A program made the position numbers and the translations under genes. A DNA stretch of 20,792 nt. It comes from CAZGUG01 sp964529035. Lineage in GTDB: Bacteria; Bacillota; Clostridia; Ch29. This document shows positions 1 to 6,454 of the stretch, piece after piece. How positions within the stretch are numbered: the first letter of the stretch is position 1; every line of letters starts with the position of its first letter. The notes under the pieces were generated by a model. The model saw nothing but the letters and a program-made list of their open reading frames with translations, made no database searches and was not told the origin of the DNA. The DNA is taken from positions 1-20,792 of the forward strand of contig CAZGUG010000034.1 of assembly GCA_964529035.1 (NCBI GenBank), in the 5' to 3' direction.

Positions 1-79
1 TGCCTTACATGTTTGTTTCGCACTGTTTAGTTTTCAAAGGTTCACGCCTCCGCCGCGCATTTTCCCGCCCGACGGCGAC
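1..79 (-). promoter_or_regulatory. Probable rRNA operon leader, running off the left edge
   Basis: Read on the minus strand, bases 39-23 give CTTTGAAAACTAAACAG. A very similar string (CTTTGAAAACTA...) is typical of the leader and spacer regions of rRNA operons in Bacilli and Clostridia, just ahead of 16S or 23S. It lies downstream of a near-consensus promoter at 86-114 on the same strand. No rRNA body is inside the window, so the assignment rests on this motif and the promoter. The GC-rich stretch at 47-77 could fold into part of the processing or antitermination structure. Confidence 0.6.
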
Positions 80-85
80 TTTTAT

Positions 86-114
86 ATATTAGCACATAAA
101 CTTTACGCTGTCAA
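86..114 (-). promoter_or_regulatory. Strong sigma-A promoter, probably of an rRNA operon
   Basis: On the minus strand there is TTGACA (114-109), a 17-base spacer, and TAATAT (91-86). The -35 is a perfect match and the -10 matches at five of six bases. It points left, away from yunB, into the leader with the conserved rRNA-type string. Transcription should start near base 79. Confidence 0.7.
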
Positions 115-275
115 CATACTCTTTATTCCTGTTCTGCCAACTTCGTTTTATGCGACAGCAATGTTTATATTACATGATTATTGTATGTATTTCAACGTTT
201 AAAAATTACCATACGCCATCATTTTCTATTAATTTCCCGAACAATACTACCGTCTTCTTCCTTTTTCATATAAAT

Positions 276-974
276 CTATTTCGCGGTTTCGGGAATGATG
301 TTCAACAAGCCGTCCTCGGGAACAAAAATATAGCTTTGCGGAATTTCTCCTACTATTATAGTTTCGGCTATGGGAATTCTGGTATTCACATCAACCACAT
401 CACTCGCCAGGGGAAGCACTATTCTTACCTGGGTATCCACCGCCAGATAGATTTTGTGTCTTGTTTGGTTTATTCCCGCCTGCTCAAAGTCGGTAGCAAA
501 GTTAACCACAACTGTACCCATCGGCAGTATTTCAATATTCAGCCTGGGACCGAGGTTTGCAAAAATTTCACTTCCCAGAATACTGCCCAATGGAATACCC
601 ACCCTTTTTGTACCCATCTGTTTTAGTTTTTCCTGTATGCTGAGTGCAGTCTCAGAAACTATCCGGTTCATGAACATGGTATTTGCCTGCAGCATAGTAA
701 CCCTGTTTTCATTATCTGTTTTGATAACGAACAGGTCTTCATATCTGATTTTATATGTAAGTTCGGATATAATCGCCTCGTTTATTACCTCTATGGCTAT
801 TGTTTTTGCCCTGACTTCGGATATTGCCAGAAGCGGCGGCTTGATATTATAGTTAATAATCCAGGTAACAAACAATATGAAAAATATAAAGACTATTAAT
901 AAAGCGGAGCGTTTTATTCTATTTCTGGTGGCGGATTTTCTACCGAACTTTGCTCTGAAGCGGGGCCTTCCCAT
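276..974 (-). CDS. yunB: Sporulation protein YunB
   Basis: A 232-residue protein of the YunB family, which in Bacillus subtilis is made in the mother cell under sigma-E and is needed for full sporulation; its biochemical role is unknown. A basic N-terminus (about residues 1-23) is followed by one hydrophobic segment (about 24-42), then a soluble domain with family-typical stretches such as SEVRAKTIAIEVIN, GIPLGSILG and IPIAETIIVGEIPQSY near the C-terminus. The length is close to that of the family. The start is preceded by AAGGAGG at good spacing. It is divergent from the penicillin-binding protein gene and is transcribed towards the putative rRNA promoter. I see no convincing terminator after it. 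The family call is from recognition of the conserved C-terminal half; function beyond sporulation is not known. Confidence 0.9.
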   Translation of the reverse strand: MGRPRFRAKFGRKSATRNRIKRSALLIVFIFFILFVTWIINYNIKPPLLAISEVRAKTIAIEVINEAIISELTYKIRYEDLFVIKTDNENRVTMLQANTMFMNRIVSETALSIQEKLKQMGTKRVGIPLGSILGSEIFANLGPRLNIEILPMGTVVVNFATDFEQAGINQTRHKIYLAVDTQVRIVLPLASDVVDVNTRIPIAETIIVGEIPQSYIFVPEDGLLNIIPETAK

Positions 975-995
975 TTTAAAAACCTCCTTCCTTAT

Positions 996-1023
996 ATATT
1001 ATGTTTGTAATATCTTTATAGTC
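996..1023 (-). promoter_or_regulatory. Candidate sigma-E promoter of yunB
   Basis: On the minus strand GACTATA (1023-1017) is followed after 13 bases by CATAATAT (1003-996), about 22 bases before the yunB start. This resembles the sigma-E pattern (-35 KMATATT, -10 CATACAnT) with two mismatches in each half. The family is known to be sigma-E dependent in B. subtilis, which supports but does not prove the site. Confidence 0.35.
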
Positions 1024-1083
1024 ACATTGTATACTGAAGCCTTACAGCCGGTTTTGCCCTGCATCAACGTAAATTTAAGATGT

Positions 1084-1112
1084 TTATTTTTTTTGTGTAT
1101 TTGTGTTATAAT
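1084..1112 (+). promoter_or_regulatory. Extended -10 promoter of the penicillin-binding protein gene
   Basis: TGTTATAAT at 1104-1112 is an extended -10 element (TGn before a perfect TATAAT). The -35 position (1084-1089, TTATTT) is poor, as is common with extended -10 promoters. The start would lie near 1119, giving a short leader that ends in the AGGAGG site before the gene start at 1165. Confidence 0.5.
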
Positions 1113-1164
1113 CAGAATAATGTAACAAACTACTTGCAAGGTCCCTCAGAGGAGGTAAAGCCTA

Positions 1165-3639
1165 ATGACCAAAAAAAATGACGGTACAAAAAAGAAAAGG
1201 AAAATAAGCGTGTTAAGGCTTATAATAGTTGTTGTGTTGCTGATTGCGTTTATCGGGGCAGGGGCGGCCTTCGGCATAGTGGCCGCCTATCTTAAGGATG
1301 CTCCCGAAATAAGCCCGGAGGATATACTGCAGCTCAGGCAGTCTTCAATTGTATATGAAGAGAGCACCGGTGAAATAGTGGACAGGATTCATGCAGAGGT
1401 TAACAGAACACTGGTGCATCTCGACGACGTACCAAAACACGTACAGAATGCATTTATTGCAATTGAGGATGAAAGGTTCCGGCAGCATTTCGGTATAGAT
1501 TTAAGAAGAATAATTGGTGTAACAATCCAGAATTTAAAGCAAAGAAGAATAGTAGCGGGTGCCAGCACCATTACGCAGCAGTTGGTTAGAAACGTTGTCC
1601 TGACCCAGGAGCAGAAATTCAAAAGAAAGATACAGGAGCAGTACCTTGCAATAAAGTTGGAGAGGGTGTTCACCAAGGACCAGATACTGGAGGCCTATCT
1701 CAATACCATATATTTCGGTCACAGCGCCTATGGGATTCATGCCGCCTCCATGACCTATTTCGGGAAAAACCCTTCCGAACTGACAATGGCCGAAGGTGCA
1801 ATGGTAGCCGGAGTTACAAATAATCCAAGTTTATATTCGCCCTACCTAAATCCTGATAATGCCAAAAAACGCCAGGAACTGGTTCTAAGAAACATGCTGG
1901 ATGAGGGTTATATAAGCCAGGAGGAATATGACAGTGCGGTTAAACAGGAACTCGTATATGAAAGAGGCGAAGTGGAGGAAGAAGAAATGGCTATATCCTC
2001 ATACTTCATAGACAAGGTTAAAGTAGACGTAAGGGAAGACCTGATGGAAAAATATAACTACACTAAGGATGAAGCAAATAACCTGCTGTTCAACGGCGGG
2101 CTGCAGATTTACTCAACCATTGACGTAAAGATGCAGGAAATCGTGGAAGAAGCCTTCAGGGACTCTGACAATTTCGGTAAAACCGCAGAAGATGAAAAGG
2201 GAGTGCCGCAGCCCCAGGGAGCAATGGTTATTATTGATTACAAGACCGGGCAAATCAAGGCCATGGTCGGGGGAAGAGGACAGGAGGGCCAACTGCTGCT
2301 CAACAGGGCCACCCAGTCTTTCCGCCAGCCCGGTTCTTCCATAAAGCCCATTTCGGTATATACCGCCGCCATAGACAATGGATACACCACAGCAACCGTG
2401 GTAGACGATATTCCGGTGGCTTTTATCGCCGGTGACGGCAAACTGTGGATCCCCAAAAACTGGTATACAGATTCCGAAACAAGACGGCCCACATATTGGG
2501 GTCTAAGTACAGTAAGGGAAGGTATACAATGGTCAATGAACGTACTGACCGTAAGGATACTAAATGATTTAGGCATAGACACAGCCTTTGATTATGCCCA
2601 AAGGCTGGGCCTTACAAGCCTGGTGGAAGGCGGTCCGGTTATGGACAAAAACCTGGCATCGCTGGCCCTGGGAGGCCTGACAAAGGGCGTATCACCTATA
2701 GATATGGCCACCGCTTACGGTACCCTGGCAAACAAAGGTGTCCGAGTACAGCCTATATCCTATGCAAGGGTAACGGATGCAAACGGGAATGTGCTTTTGG
2801 AAAACAATCCGTTAAAAACCAAGGTAGTGGACGAAGATGTGGCATATATTATGACGGATATGATGAAATCGGTGGTACGGGCAGGTACCGGTACCAGCGC
2901 CAATTTCAACATGCCAATAGCAGGTAAGACGGGCACCACGACTGATTCCGTCGACGCATGGTTCATTGGATATACTCCGCACTATGTTGCCTCGGTATGG
3001 ATGGGGCACGACGAACCTGAACCCATGTCCTTTGGCGGTGGTTCTTACCCTGCCATACTGTGGCGTAAAGTAATGGAACAGATACATGAAGGCCTGCCGA
3101 CTGACGATTTTGAAAGGCCGGATAATATAGTGACAAGGGCGGTAGACACAAAGTCGGGTAAACTTCCCACAGACCTTTCGTATATGGACCCGCGAAACAC
3201 CGTAAGAAACGAATTGTTTATAAGGGGCACCGAGCCTGCCGAATTTGATGATGTACATGTGGTGAGGGATATTGACGTAACCAGCAACCAGCTGGCAACT
3301 CCCTTTTGTCCTCCCACGCTGGTGGAATCAAGAGTGTTTGTACAAAGGCCGGTACCCTTTGACAGTGAAGAATTTTTGGAAAGCATAGGCGGCATAGATC
3401 CAAGGGTACACCTTGTACCAAGGGATGCCATTTATGATGTGCCCACAGAATACTGCGAATACCATAACCCCTTCGGTACACCACCGGACAGGGATGACTG
3501 GGACGACGACGAGCAGGACTGGGATGGCTGGGGCATCTGGCCGCCGGGCGGAAACCAGGATGAAGAACAGCAGCAAGAGGAGGAAGAAGAAACAACCTCT
3601 GAACAGATAATTGACGAGCTGCTGAATCATGACCGGTAG
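1165..3639 (+). CDS. Class A penicillin-binding protein (PBP1A family)
   Basis: An 824-residue bifunctional peptidoglycan synthase, anchored in the membrane and acting outside the cell. A lysine-rich cytoplasmic tail (1-16) precedes a membrane segment (about 17-43). The glycosyltransferase domain follows, with catalytic Glu101 in EDERFRQHFG and the GASTITQQ motif near residue 132. The transpeptidase domain carries the active serine in SSIK (Ser391, Lys394), SMN (457-459) and KTGT (588-591). All three penicillin-binding motifs are intact. The C-terminus (about 773-824) is acidic, rich in Asp, Trp and then Glu, probably exposed on the outer face and not catalytic. The gene starts after AGGAGG with a slightly long spacing, is transcribed alone, and ends in a terminator at 3646. 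It is divergent from yunB. Which of several class A paralogues it is cannot be told from one locus. Confidence 0.97.
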   Translation: MTKKNDGTKKKRKISVLRLIIVVVLLIAFIGAGAAFGIVAAYLKDAPEISPEDILQLRQSSIVYEESTGEIVDRIHAEVNRTLVHLDDVPKHVQNAFIAIEDERFRQHFGIDLRRIIGVTIQNLKQRRIVAGASTITQQLVRNVVLTQEQKFKRKIQEQYLAIKLERVFTKDQILEAYLNTIYFGHSAYGIHAASMTYFGKNPSELTMAEGAMVAGVTNNPSLYSPYLNPDNAKKRQELVLRNMLDEGYISQEEYDSAVKQELVYERGEVEEEEMAISSYFIDKVKVDVREDLMEKYNYTKDEANNLLFNGGLQIYSTIDVKMQEIVEEAFRDSDNFGKTAEDEKGVPQPQGAMVIIDYKTGQIKAMVGGRGQEGQLLLNRATQSFRQPGSSIKPISVYTAAIDNGYTTATVVDDIPVAFIAGDGKLWIPKNWYTDSETRRPTYWGLSTVREGIQWSMNVLTVRILNDLGIDTAFDYAQRLGLTSLVEGGPVMDKNLASLALGGLTKGVSPIDMATAYGTLANKGVRVQPISYARVTDANGNVLLENNPLKTKVVDEDVAYIMTDMMKSVVRAGTGTSANFNMPIAGKTGTTTDSVDAWFIGYTPHYVASVWMGHDEPEPMSFGGGSYPAILWRKVMEQIHEGLPTDDFERPDNIVTRAVDTKSGKLPTDLSYMDPRNTVRNELFIRGTEPAEFDDVHVVRDIDVTSNQLATPFCPPTLVESRVFVQRPVPFDSEEFLESIGGIDPRVHLVPRDAIYDVPTEYCEYHNPFGTPPDRDDWDDDEQDWDGWGIWPPGGNQDEEQQQEEEEETTSEQIIDELLNHDR

Positions 3640-3645
3640 ACAAAC

Positions 3646-3670
3646 AAGGTGCGGTTATTCCGCACCTTTT
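3646..3670 (+). terminator. Rho-independent terminator after the penicillin-binding protein gene
   Basis: A perfect 9-bp stem AAGGTGCGG/CCGCACCTT (3646-3654 and 3660-3668) with a TTATT loop starts 6 bases after the stop codon. The run of T after it is short (four T including the stem end, then ATC). It may also slow minus-strand transcripts leaving spoVAEA, though there is no T run on that side. Confidence 0.8.
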
Positions 3671-3676
3671 ATCTAT

Positions 3677-4261
3677 TCATGAAGGTGCATCCTCCTTGTC
3701 AAGGGTTCCCTTAAGTATAAGGCGCAGTGCTTTGGTAAGTACCGGCGCACCCAAAACACAGTCATCTTTACCGTCCATTTTGCCGGGATCTCCTATCCCT
3801 ATTATTAAAGGCACCCGTATGCTGTTAAGGATGTCAAGAGTGTCACCGCAAACCACTTCTCCCTCAGCCGGATTGCCGGCCTTGTCAACCGGGCCGTTTA
3901 TAATATCAAGGTCATTATTCACCGAATAATCCACCTTTATCCCTTCAACATCCTGGGTATTGGATGCCGCCGCTATAACCCCTATAATTTCTATGCCTTC
4001 GGCTCCCGCCAGGCTTTTTATTACCTGCTCACCTTCCCCCGGGCCGGGTTTGCCCCGATCGTCCACCATCACCACCACCGGGTCTGCCGGTGCCTGTTTT
4101 ATCATTTCTATAATCTCATCACCGGTCAGGGGTGTGGGATTCCCCGCCGACCGGGAAATGCATCTTCCCCCAACCCGGGCGGCAGCCGTTTCAGCAGCCC
4201 TTCTTGCTATATTATCCCCGTCGGTAATAATAATGACTTTCCGTCTCCTGACGGCACTCAT
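3677..4261 (-). CDS. spoVAEA: Stage V sporulation protein SpoVAEA (SpoVAE N-terminal type)
   Basis: A 194-residue soluble protein. The N-terminal block RRKVIIITDGDNIARRAAE, the GGRCIS/SAGNPTPLTGDEI stretch, VVVMVDDRGKPGPGEGE and the C-terminal IGIGDPGKMDGKDD are hallmarks of SpoVAEA. In Bacillus this is one of the products of the spoVA operon, which is expressed in the forespore under sigma-G and serves dipicolinic acid movement across the spore inner membrane; SpoVAEA itself is a peripheral member without membrane segments. Here it is the last gene of a three-gene set: its ATG overlaps the stop codon of a 48-residue gene (ATGA), pointing to translational coupling. It sits downstream of sigF, the place of spoVA in Bacillus, but spoVAC, spoVAD and spoVAEB are not in the window. 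I see no strong terminator of its own. Confidence 0.9.
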   Translation of the reverse strand: MSAVRRRKVIIITDGDNIARRAAETAAARVGGRCISRSAGNPTPLTGDEIIEMIKQAPADPVVVMVDDRGKPGPGEGEQVIKSLAGAEGIEIIGVIAAASNTQDVEGIKVDYSVNNDLDIINGPVDKAGNPAEGEVVCGDTLDILNSIRVPLIIGIGDPGKMDGKDDCVLGAPVLTKALRLILKGTLDKEDAPS

Positions 4262-4404
4262 TTATTTGTACACTTCCCTCCGGCCCTGGTTTCAATTTCA
4301 TGAATTGTGTGCTGCAGGGTTTCACAATCCATCCTGTGGCGCAGCCTGGGTTTCCTTGGGCATGTATCAACCGGCAGAACATAGTTCAAAGATTCCTTTT
4401 TCAT
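4258..4404 (-). CDS. Small protein of 48 residues, unknown function, coupled to spoVAEA
   Basis: I do not recognise this product. The frame opens with ATG at 4404 and closes with TGA at 4260-4258. Its start overlaps the stop of the upstream mini-gene (ATGA at 4404-4401) and its stop overlaps the spoVAEA start (ATGA at 4261-4258). Two such overlaps in a row are unlikely by chance and are the main reason to call it a gene. The protein begins MKKESLNYVLPVDTCPRKPR, is soluble and basic, and has three cysteines (15, 27, 45) and no signal or membrane segment. The expected place of expression is the forespore, by its operon. It could instead be a coupling frame with no functional product. Confidence 0.6.
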   Translation of the reverse strand: MKKESLNYVLPVDTCPRKPRLRHRMDCETLQHTIHEIETRAGGKCTNK

Positions 4405-4568
4405 ATTCCATCCCCATACCCTTTATGTTCAACTGTCTCTGTTATAACAAGCTTTGCTTTGCTCGGTTCTTTCCGTCTTATTCCGTATATAACCAAGCAC
4501 GAATAGACTGCAAATACAATCAGGAACAGTAATATAAGGCCCAGAACAGTTCTTTTTCTGTATATCAT
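4401..4568 (-). CDS. Small single-pass membrane protein of 55 residues, unknown function
   Basis: I do not recognise a family. I place the start at the ATG at 4568 and not at the in-frame ATG at 4586, because the ribosome site GGAGGG (4579-4574) lies between the two and is well spaced only for the inner one. The protein starts MIYRKRTVLG, has one hydrophobic segment (about residues 8-28), and then a charged tail (RRKEPSKAK) ending in KGYGDGI. Topology by the positive-inside rule is ambiguous, with basic residues on both sides. It is the first gene of the set with the 48-residue protein and spoVAEA, behind a sigma-G-like promoter, so a role at the forespore or spore inner membrane is an inference from context only. 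Confidence 0.65.
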   Translation of the reverse strand: MIYRKRTVLGLILLFLIVFAVYSCLVIYGIRRKEPSKAKLVITETVEHKGYGDGI

Positions 4569-4590
4569 CCAATTCCCTCCGTTCATGGTT

Positions 4591-4620
4591 TAGTATTGTC
4601 CAAAAGTACTATTTAATTCA
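4591..4620 (-). promoter_or_regulatory. Candidate sigma-G (or sigma-F) promoter of the spoVAEA operon
   Basis: On the minus strand TGAATTA (4620-4614) is followed after 16 bases by AATACTA (4597-4591). This is close to the forespore pattern TGAATA-N-CATACTA used by sigma-G. It lies between the sigF terminator and the first mini-gene, about 23 bases ahead of the chosen start, so the operon can be read separately from spoIIA. Confidence 0.5.
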
Positions 4621-4652
4621 AAAAAACCGCAGCCTCGCCCAGTGTATTGGCG

Positions 4653-4682
4653 AAAAATAAAAAAAAGGACCTGCATGTCCTT
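4653..4682 (-). terminator. Rho-independent terminator of the spoIIA operon
   Basis: Read on the minus strand just after the sigF stop: stem AAGGAC/GTCCTT with the loop ATGCAG, followed by a long T-rich run (4664-4653). It separates sigF from the spoVAEA operon. The stem is short but the T run is strong. Confidence 0.8.
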
Positions 4683-4684
4683 CT

Positions 4685-5431
4685 TTATTTGGTCATTGAC
4701 TGTCTCATTTTATTGAGTATTTTCTTTTCGATGCGCGACACCTGGACCTGTGATATCCCAAGCTTCCTGGCAATCTGCGTTTGGGTTTTGTCCTGGAAAT
4801 ATCTCATCATGATTATCTGTCTTTCCCTCGGTCTTAGTTTATGTATTAATTCCTTCAGCGCAAGCCTGTCCAGCATCTCTGTACTGCCGTCCGCCTCGGC
4901 GGCAACCTTATCAATAAGAAATATGGGGGATCCGTCATCCTGGTGTATTGTATCGTAAAGGTATTCGGGCACTGAAGCCGCATCCATGGCCTGCACAAGG
5001 TCCTCCTGGGGTATCCCCAGTTCCCCGGATATTTCACCCAGTGTCGGCTCCCTTCCCCTGTCCTTCACAAGCCTTTCCTTAGCCTGACGTATCCTGGCAT
5101 TAAGCTCCTTAAGGGAGCGGCTCACCTTGATCATACCATCATCCCTTAAAAACCTTTTTATCTCTCCGGCTATCATGGGTACGGCATAGGTTGAAAACCT
5201 CACATTGTAACCTGTATCAAAGTTTTTTATTGCTTTAAGAAGCCCTATGCTGCCAAGCTGAAACAAGTCCTCATATTCATAGCCCCTGTTTAAAAACCGT
5301 CTTACTATGCTTTTAATCAGCCCGATATTGCTTTTCAAAAGCAGGGACTGCGCTTCCCTGTCCCCTCTTTGGGCCCTTTCAATCAATTCCAGGGTTTCAT
5401 CGTGGCTTAAAAGTTCATTATTCTCCTTCAT
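4685..5431 (-). CDS. sigF: RNA polymerase sporulation sigma factor SigF
   Basis: A 248-residue group 3 sigma factor, the first forespore-specific sigma factor. Region 2 is clear (about residues 50-100: GYEYEDLFQLGSIGLLKAI, then the core-binding and -10 recognition part YNVRFSTYAVPMIAGEIKR). Region 3 follows, with EPTLGEISGELGI, and region 4 near the C-terminus contains RPRERQIIMMRYFQDKTQ and the helix-turn-helix TQIARKLGISQVQVSRIEKK. The start overlaps the end of spoIIAB by 14 bases, as expected for the spoIIA operon, which ensures balanced amounts of sigma factor and anti-sigma factor. SigF is held inactive by SpoIIAB until SpoIIAA is dephosphorylated. SigG has a similar layout, but the adjacent spoIIAA and spoIIAB make SigF the clear call. 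Confidence 0.97.
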   Translation of the reverse strand: MKENNELLSHDETLELIERAQRGDREAQSLLLKSNIGLIKSIVRRFLNRGYEYEDLFQLGSIGLLKAIKNFDTGYNVRFSTYAVPMIAGEIKRFLRDDGMIKVSRSLKELNARIRQAKERLVKDRGREPTLGEISGELGIPQEDLVQAMDAASVPEYLYDTIHQDDGSPIFLIDKVAAEADGSTEMLDRLALKELIHKLRPRERQIIMMRYFQDKTQTQIARKLGISQVQVSRIEKKILNKMRQSMTK

Positions 5432-5882
5432 TTCTTTCTTCCCCTTGCTCCCCTGTCAGCGAAGCAAATTTTTTTCTCATTATCACCGTGGTGCCTTTGT
5501 TTGTTTCGGAATACACCTCCACTTCATCCATAAAGGTTTCCATCACGGTGAAACCCATGCCGGACCGTTCCAGTTCAGGCTTTGACGTATAAAGGGGCTG
5601 CCTTGCCTGCTTAACGTCTTCTATCCCTTTACCCTCGTCGGATATTTCAATTTCTATTTCATTTTCACTTAAACTGCACTTCATGACGATTACACCTTCT
5701 GAATTTTCGTAGCCGTGTATTATCGAGTTTGTAACCGCTTCCGAAACCGCGGTCTTTATGTCGGCTATCTCCTCTATGGTCGGATCAAGCTGTGATGCAA
5801 ATGCTGCGGCAACGACCCTGGCAAAGGCTTCATTCTGTGACTTGCTGGGTATTTCAAGTATCATATAATTTCTATTCCTCAT
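5418..5882 (-). CDS. spoIIAB: Anti-sigma F factor and kinase SpoIIAB
   Basis: A 154-residue GHKL-type serine kinase that binds and inhibits SigF and phosphorylates SpoIIAA. The N box is SEAVTNSIIHGY with Glu48 and Asn52, the G1 box is DEGKGIED (82-89), and the G2 region is ERSGMGFTVME (105-115). All nucleotide-binding residues are present. The family is usually about 140-150 residues; the extra length is a Glu/Gly-rich tail (GEQGEERNEGE), which is also the part that overlaps sigF. The gene starts 6 bases after the spoIIAA stop, and its ribosome site AAGGAG lies within the last codons of spoIIAA. Confidence 0.97.
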   Translation of the reverse strand: MRNRNYMILEIPSKSQNEAFARVVAAAFASQLDPTIEEIADIKTAVSEAVTNSIIHGYENSEGVIVMKCSLSENEIEIEISDEGKGIEDVKQARQPLYTSKPELERSGMGFTVMETFMDEVEVYSETNKGTTVIMRKKFASLTGEQGEERNEGE

Positions 5883-5888
5883 TTACGC

Positions 5889-6254
5889 TCACTCCTTTAA
5901 AAAGGTATCATGCCTCTTCTGCAATTTGTTTAATGCCTGACGAATGCTCCCGCATGAGCTGATTATCTCATAAATCCCCGAGACTTTAAACACCCTGGAT
6001 ACCTGTTTGCTTTCATTTGCTACCACAACCCTTCCCCCTGCAGAACTCACCCTTTTATACCTGCCAATCACGGCCCCAATCCCGGAACTGTCCATAAAGC
6101 TTAAATGCGACAAATCAAGTATCAAATGCTTTACCGGATTGTTCTGCAGATTATAATCCACAAAAGTTTTAAACTCTTCAGCCGTATGATGGTCAAGTTC
6201 ACCCGTGACTGTGCATATCAGTACACTGCCAGAAACCTTTGCCTGAAGTTCCAT
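5889..6254 (-). CDS. spoIIAA: Anti-sigma F factor antagonist SpoIIAA
   Basis: A 121-residue STAS-domain protein. In its unphosphorylated form it binds SpoIIAB and frees SigF in the forespore; SpoIIAB phosphorylates it and the phosphatase SpoIIE reverses this. The motif HLSFMDSSGIGAVIGRYK carries the phosphorylated serine, Ser56, next to Asp55 (aligned with Asp57-Ser58 of B. subtilis). The Gly-Glu-Leu-Asp turn near residues 18-21 is also typical. The gene begins after a strong GGGAGGG site and is the first of the three-gene spoIIA operon. It has the usual family length. Confidence 0.97.
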   Translation of the reverse strand: MELQAKVSGSVLICTVTGELDHHTAEEFKTFVDYNLQNNPVKHLILDLSHLSFMDSSGIGAVIGRYKRVSSAGGRVVVANESKQVSRVFKVSGIYEIISSCGSIRQALNKLQKRHDTFLKE

Positions 6255-6375
6255 GTATCAACCCTCCCTGTTTCCGTCAAAAATGTATACCATTAATGTT
6301 TCTTCAATGTACTCGGTTTCCCCTTCAATGAAAAAAGTATTGTTTTGCCTTTTAAAGTAAAAACCAATTGCTTAT

Positions 6376-6382
6376 TGTCGAT
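6376..6382 (+). promoter_or_regulatory. Candidate Spo0A box upstream of spoIIA
   Basis: TGTCGAT matches six of seven bases of the Spo0A box TGTCGAA and lies about 125 bases ahead of spoIIAA. In B. subtilis spoIIA is activated by Spo0A~P from a sigma-H promoter. I could not find a good sigma-H promoter in 6255-6400; the nearest candidates have wrong spacing. A seven-base match is weak alone. Confidence 0.3.
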
Positions 6383-6401
6383 ATGATGTTTTTGTTTTTA
6401 T

Positions 6402-6444
6402 TAAATAAAAAAACTGCCTCCACGGGGTTTATCCGTGAAGGCAG
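6402..6444 (-). terminator. Rho-independent terminator of nhaC
   Basis: On the minus strand 11 bases after the nhaC stop: a 12-bp stem CTGCCTTCACGG/CCGTGGAGGCAG with one G-T pair and a 7-base loop, followed by TTTTTTTATTTAA. This is the clearest terminator in the window. It also separates nhaC from the spoIIA control region. Confidence 0.92.
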
Positions 6445-6454
6445 CATTGGCTTT

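Noticed and set aside
150..626. 158-residue open frame on the plus strand opposite the end of yunB
   Set aside because: It lacks a ribosome site and its composition (Asn, His, Tyr, Phe rich) fits antisense of a coding region.
3960..4532. 190-residue open frame on the plus strand opposite spoVAEA and the mini-genes
   Set aside because: It mirrors a recognised gene and two coupled frames, has no ribosome site, and has low-complexity Ser/Pro/Ile composition typical of an antisense shadow.
6302..6330. Sigma-H promoter made from the repeated CATTGAAG string ahead of spoIIAA
   Set aside because: The AGG-type -35 and GAAG -10 candidates have the wrong spacing and lack the GAAT core, so no site could be supported.
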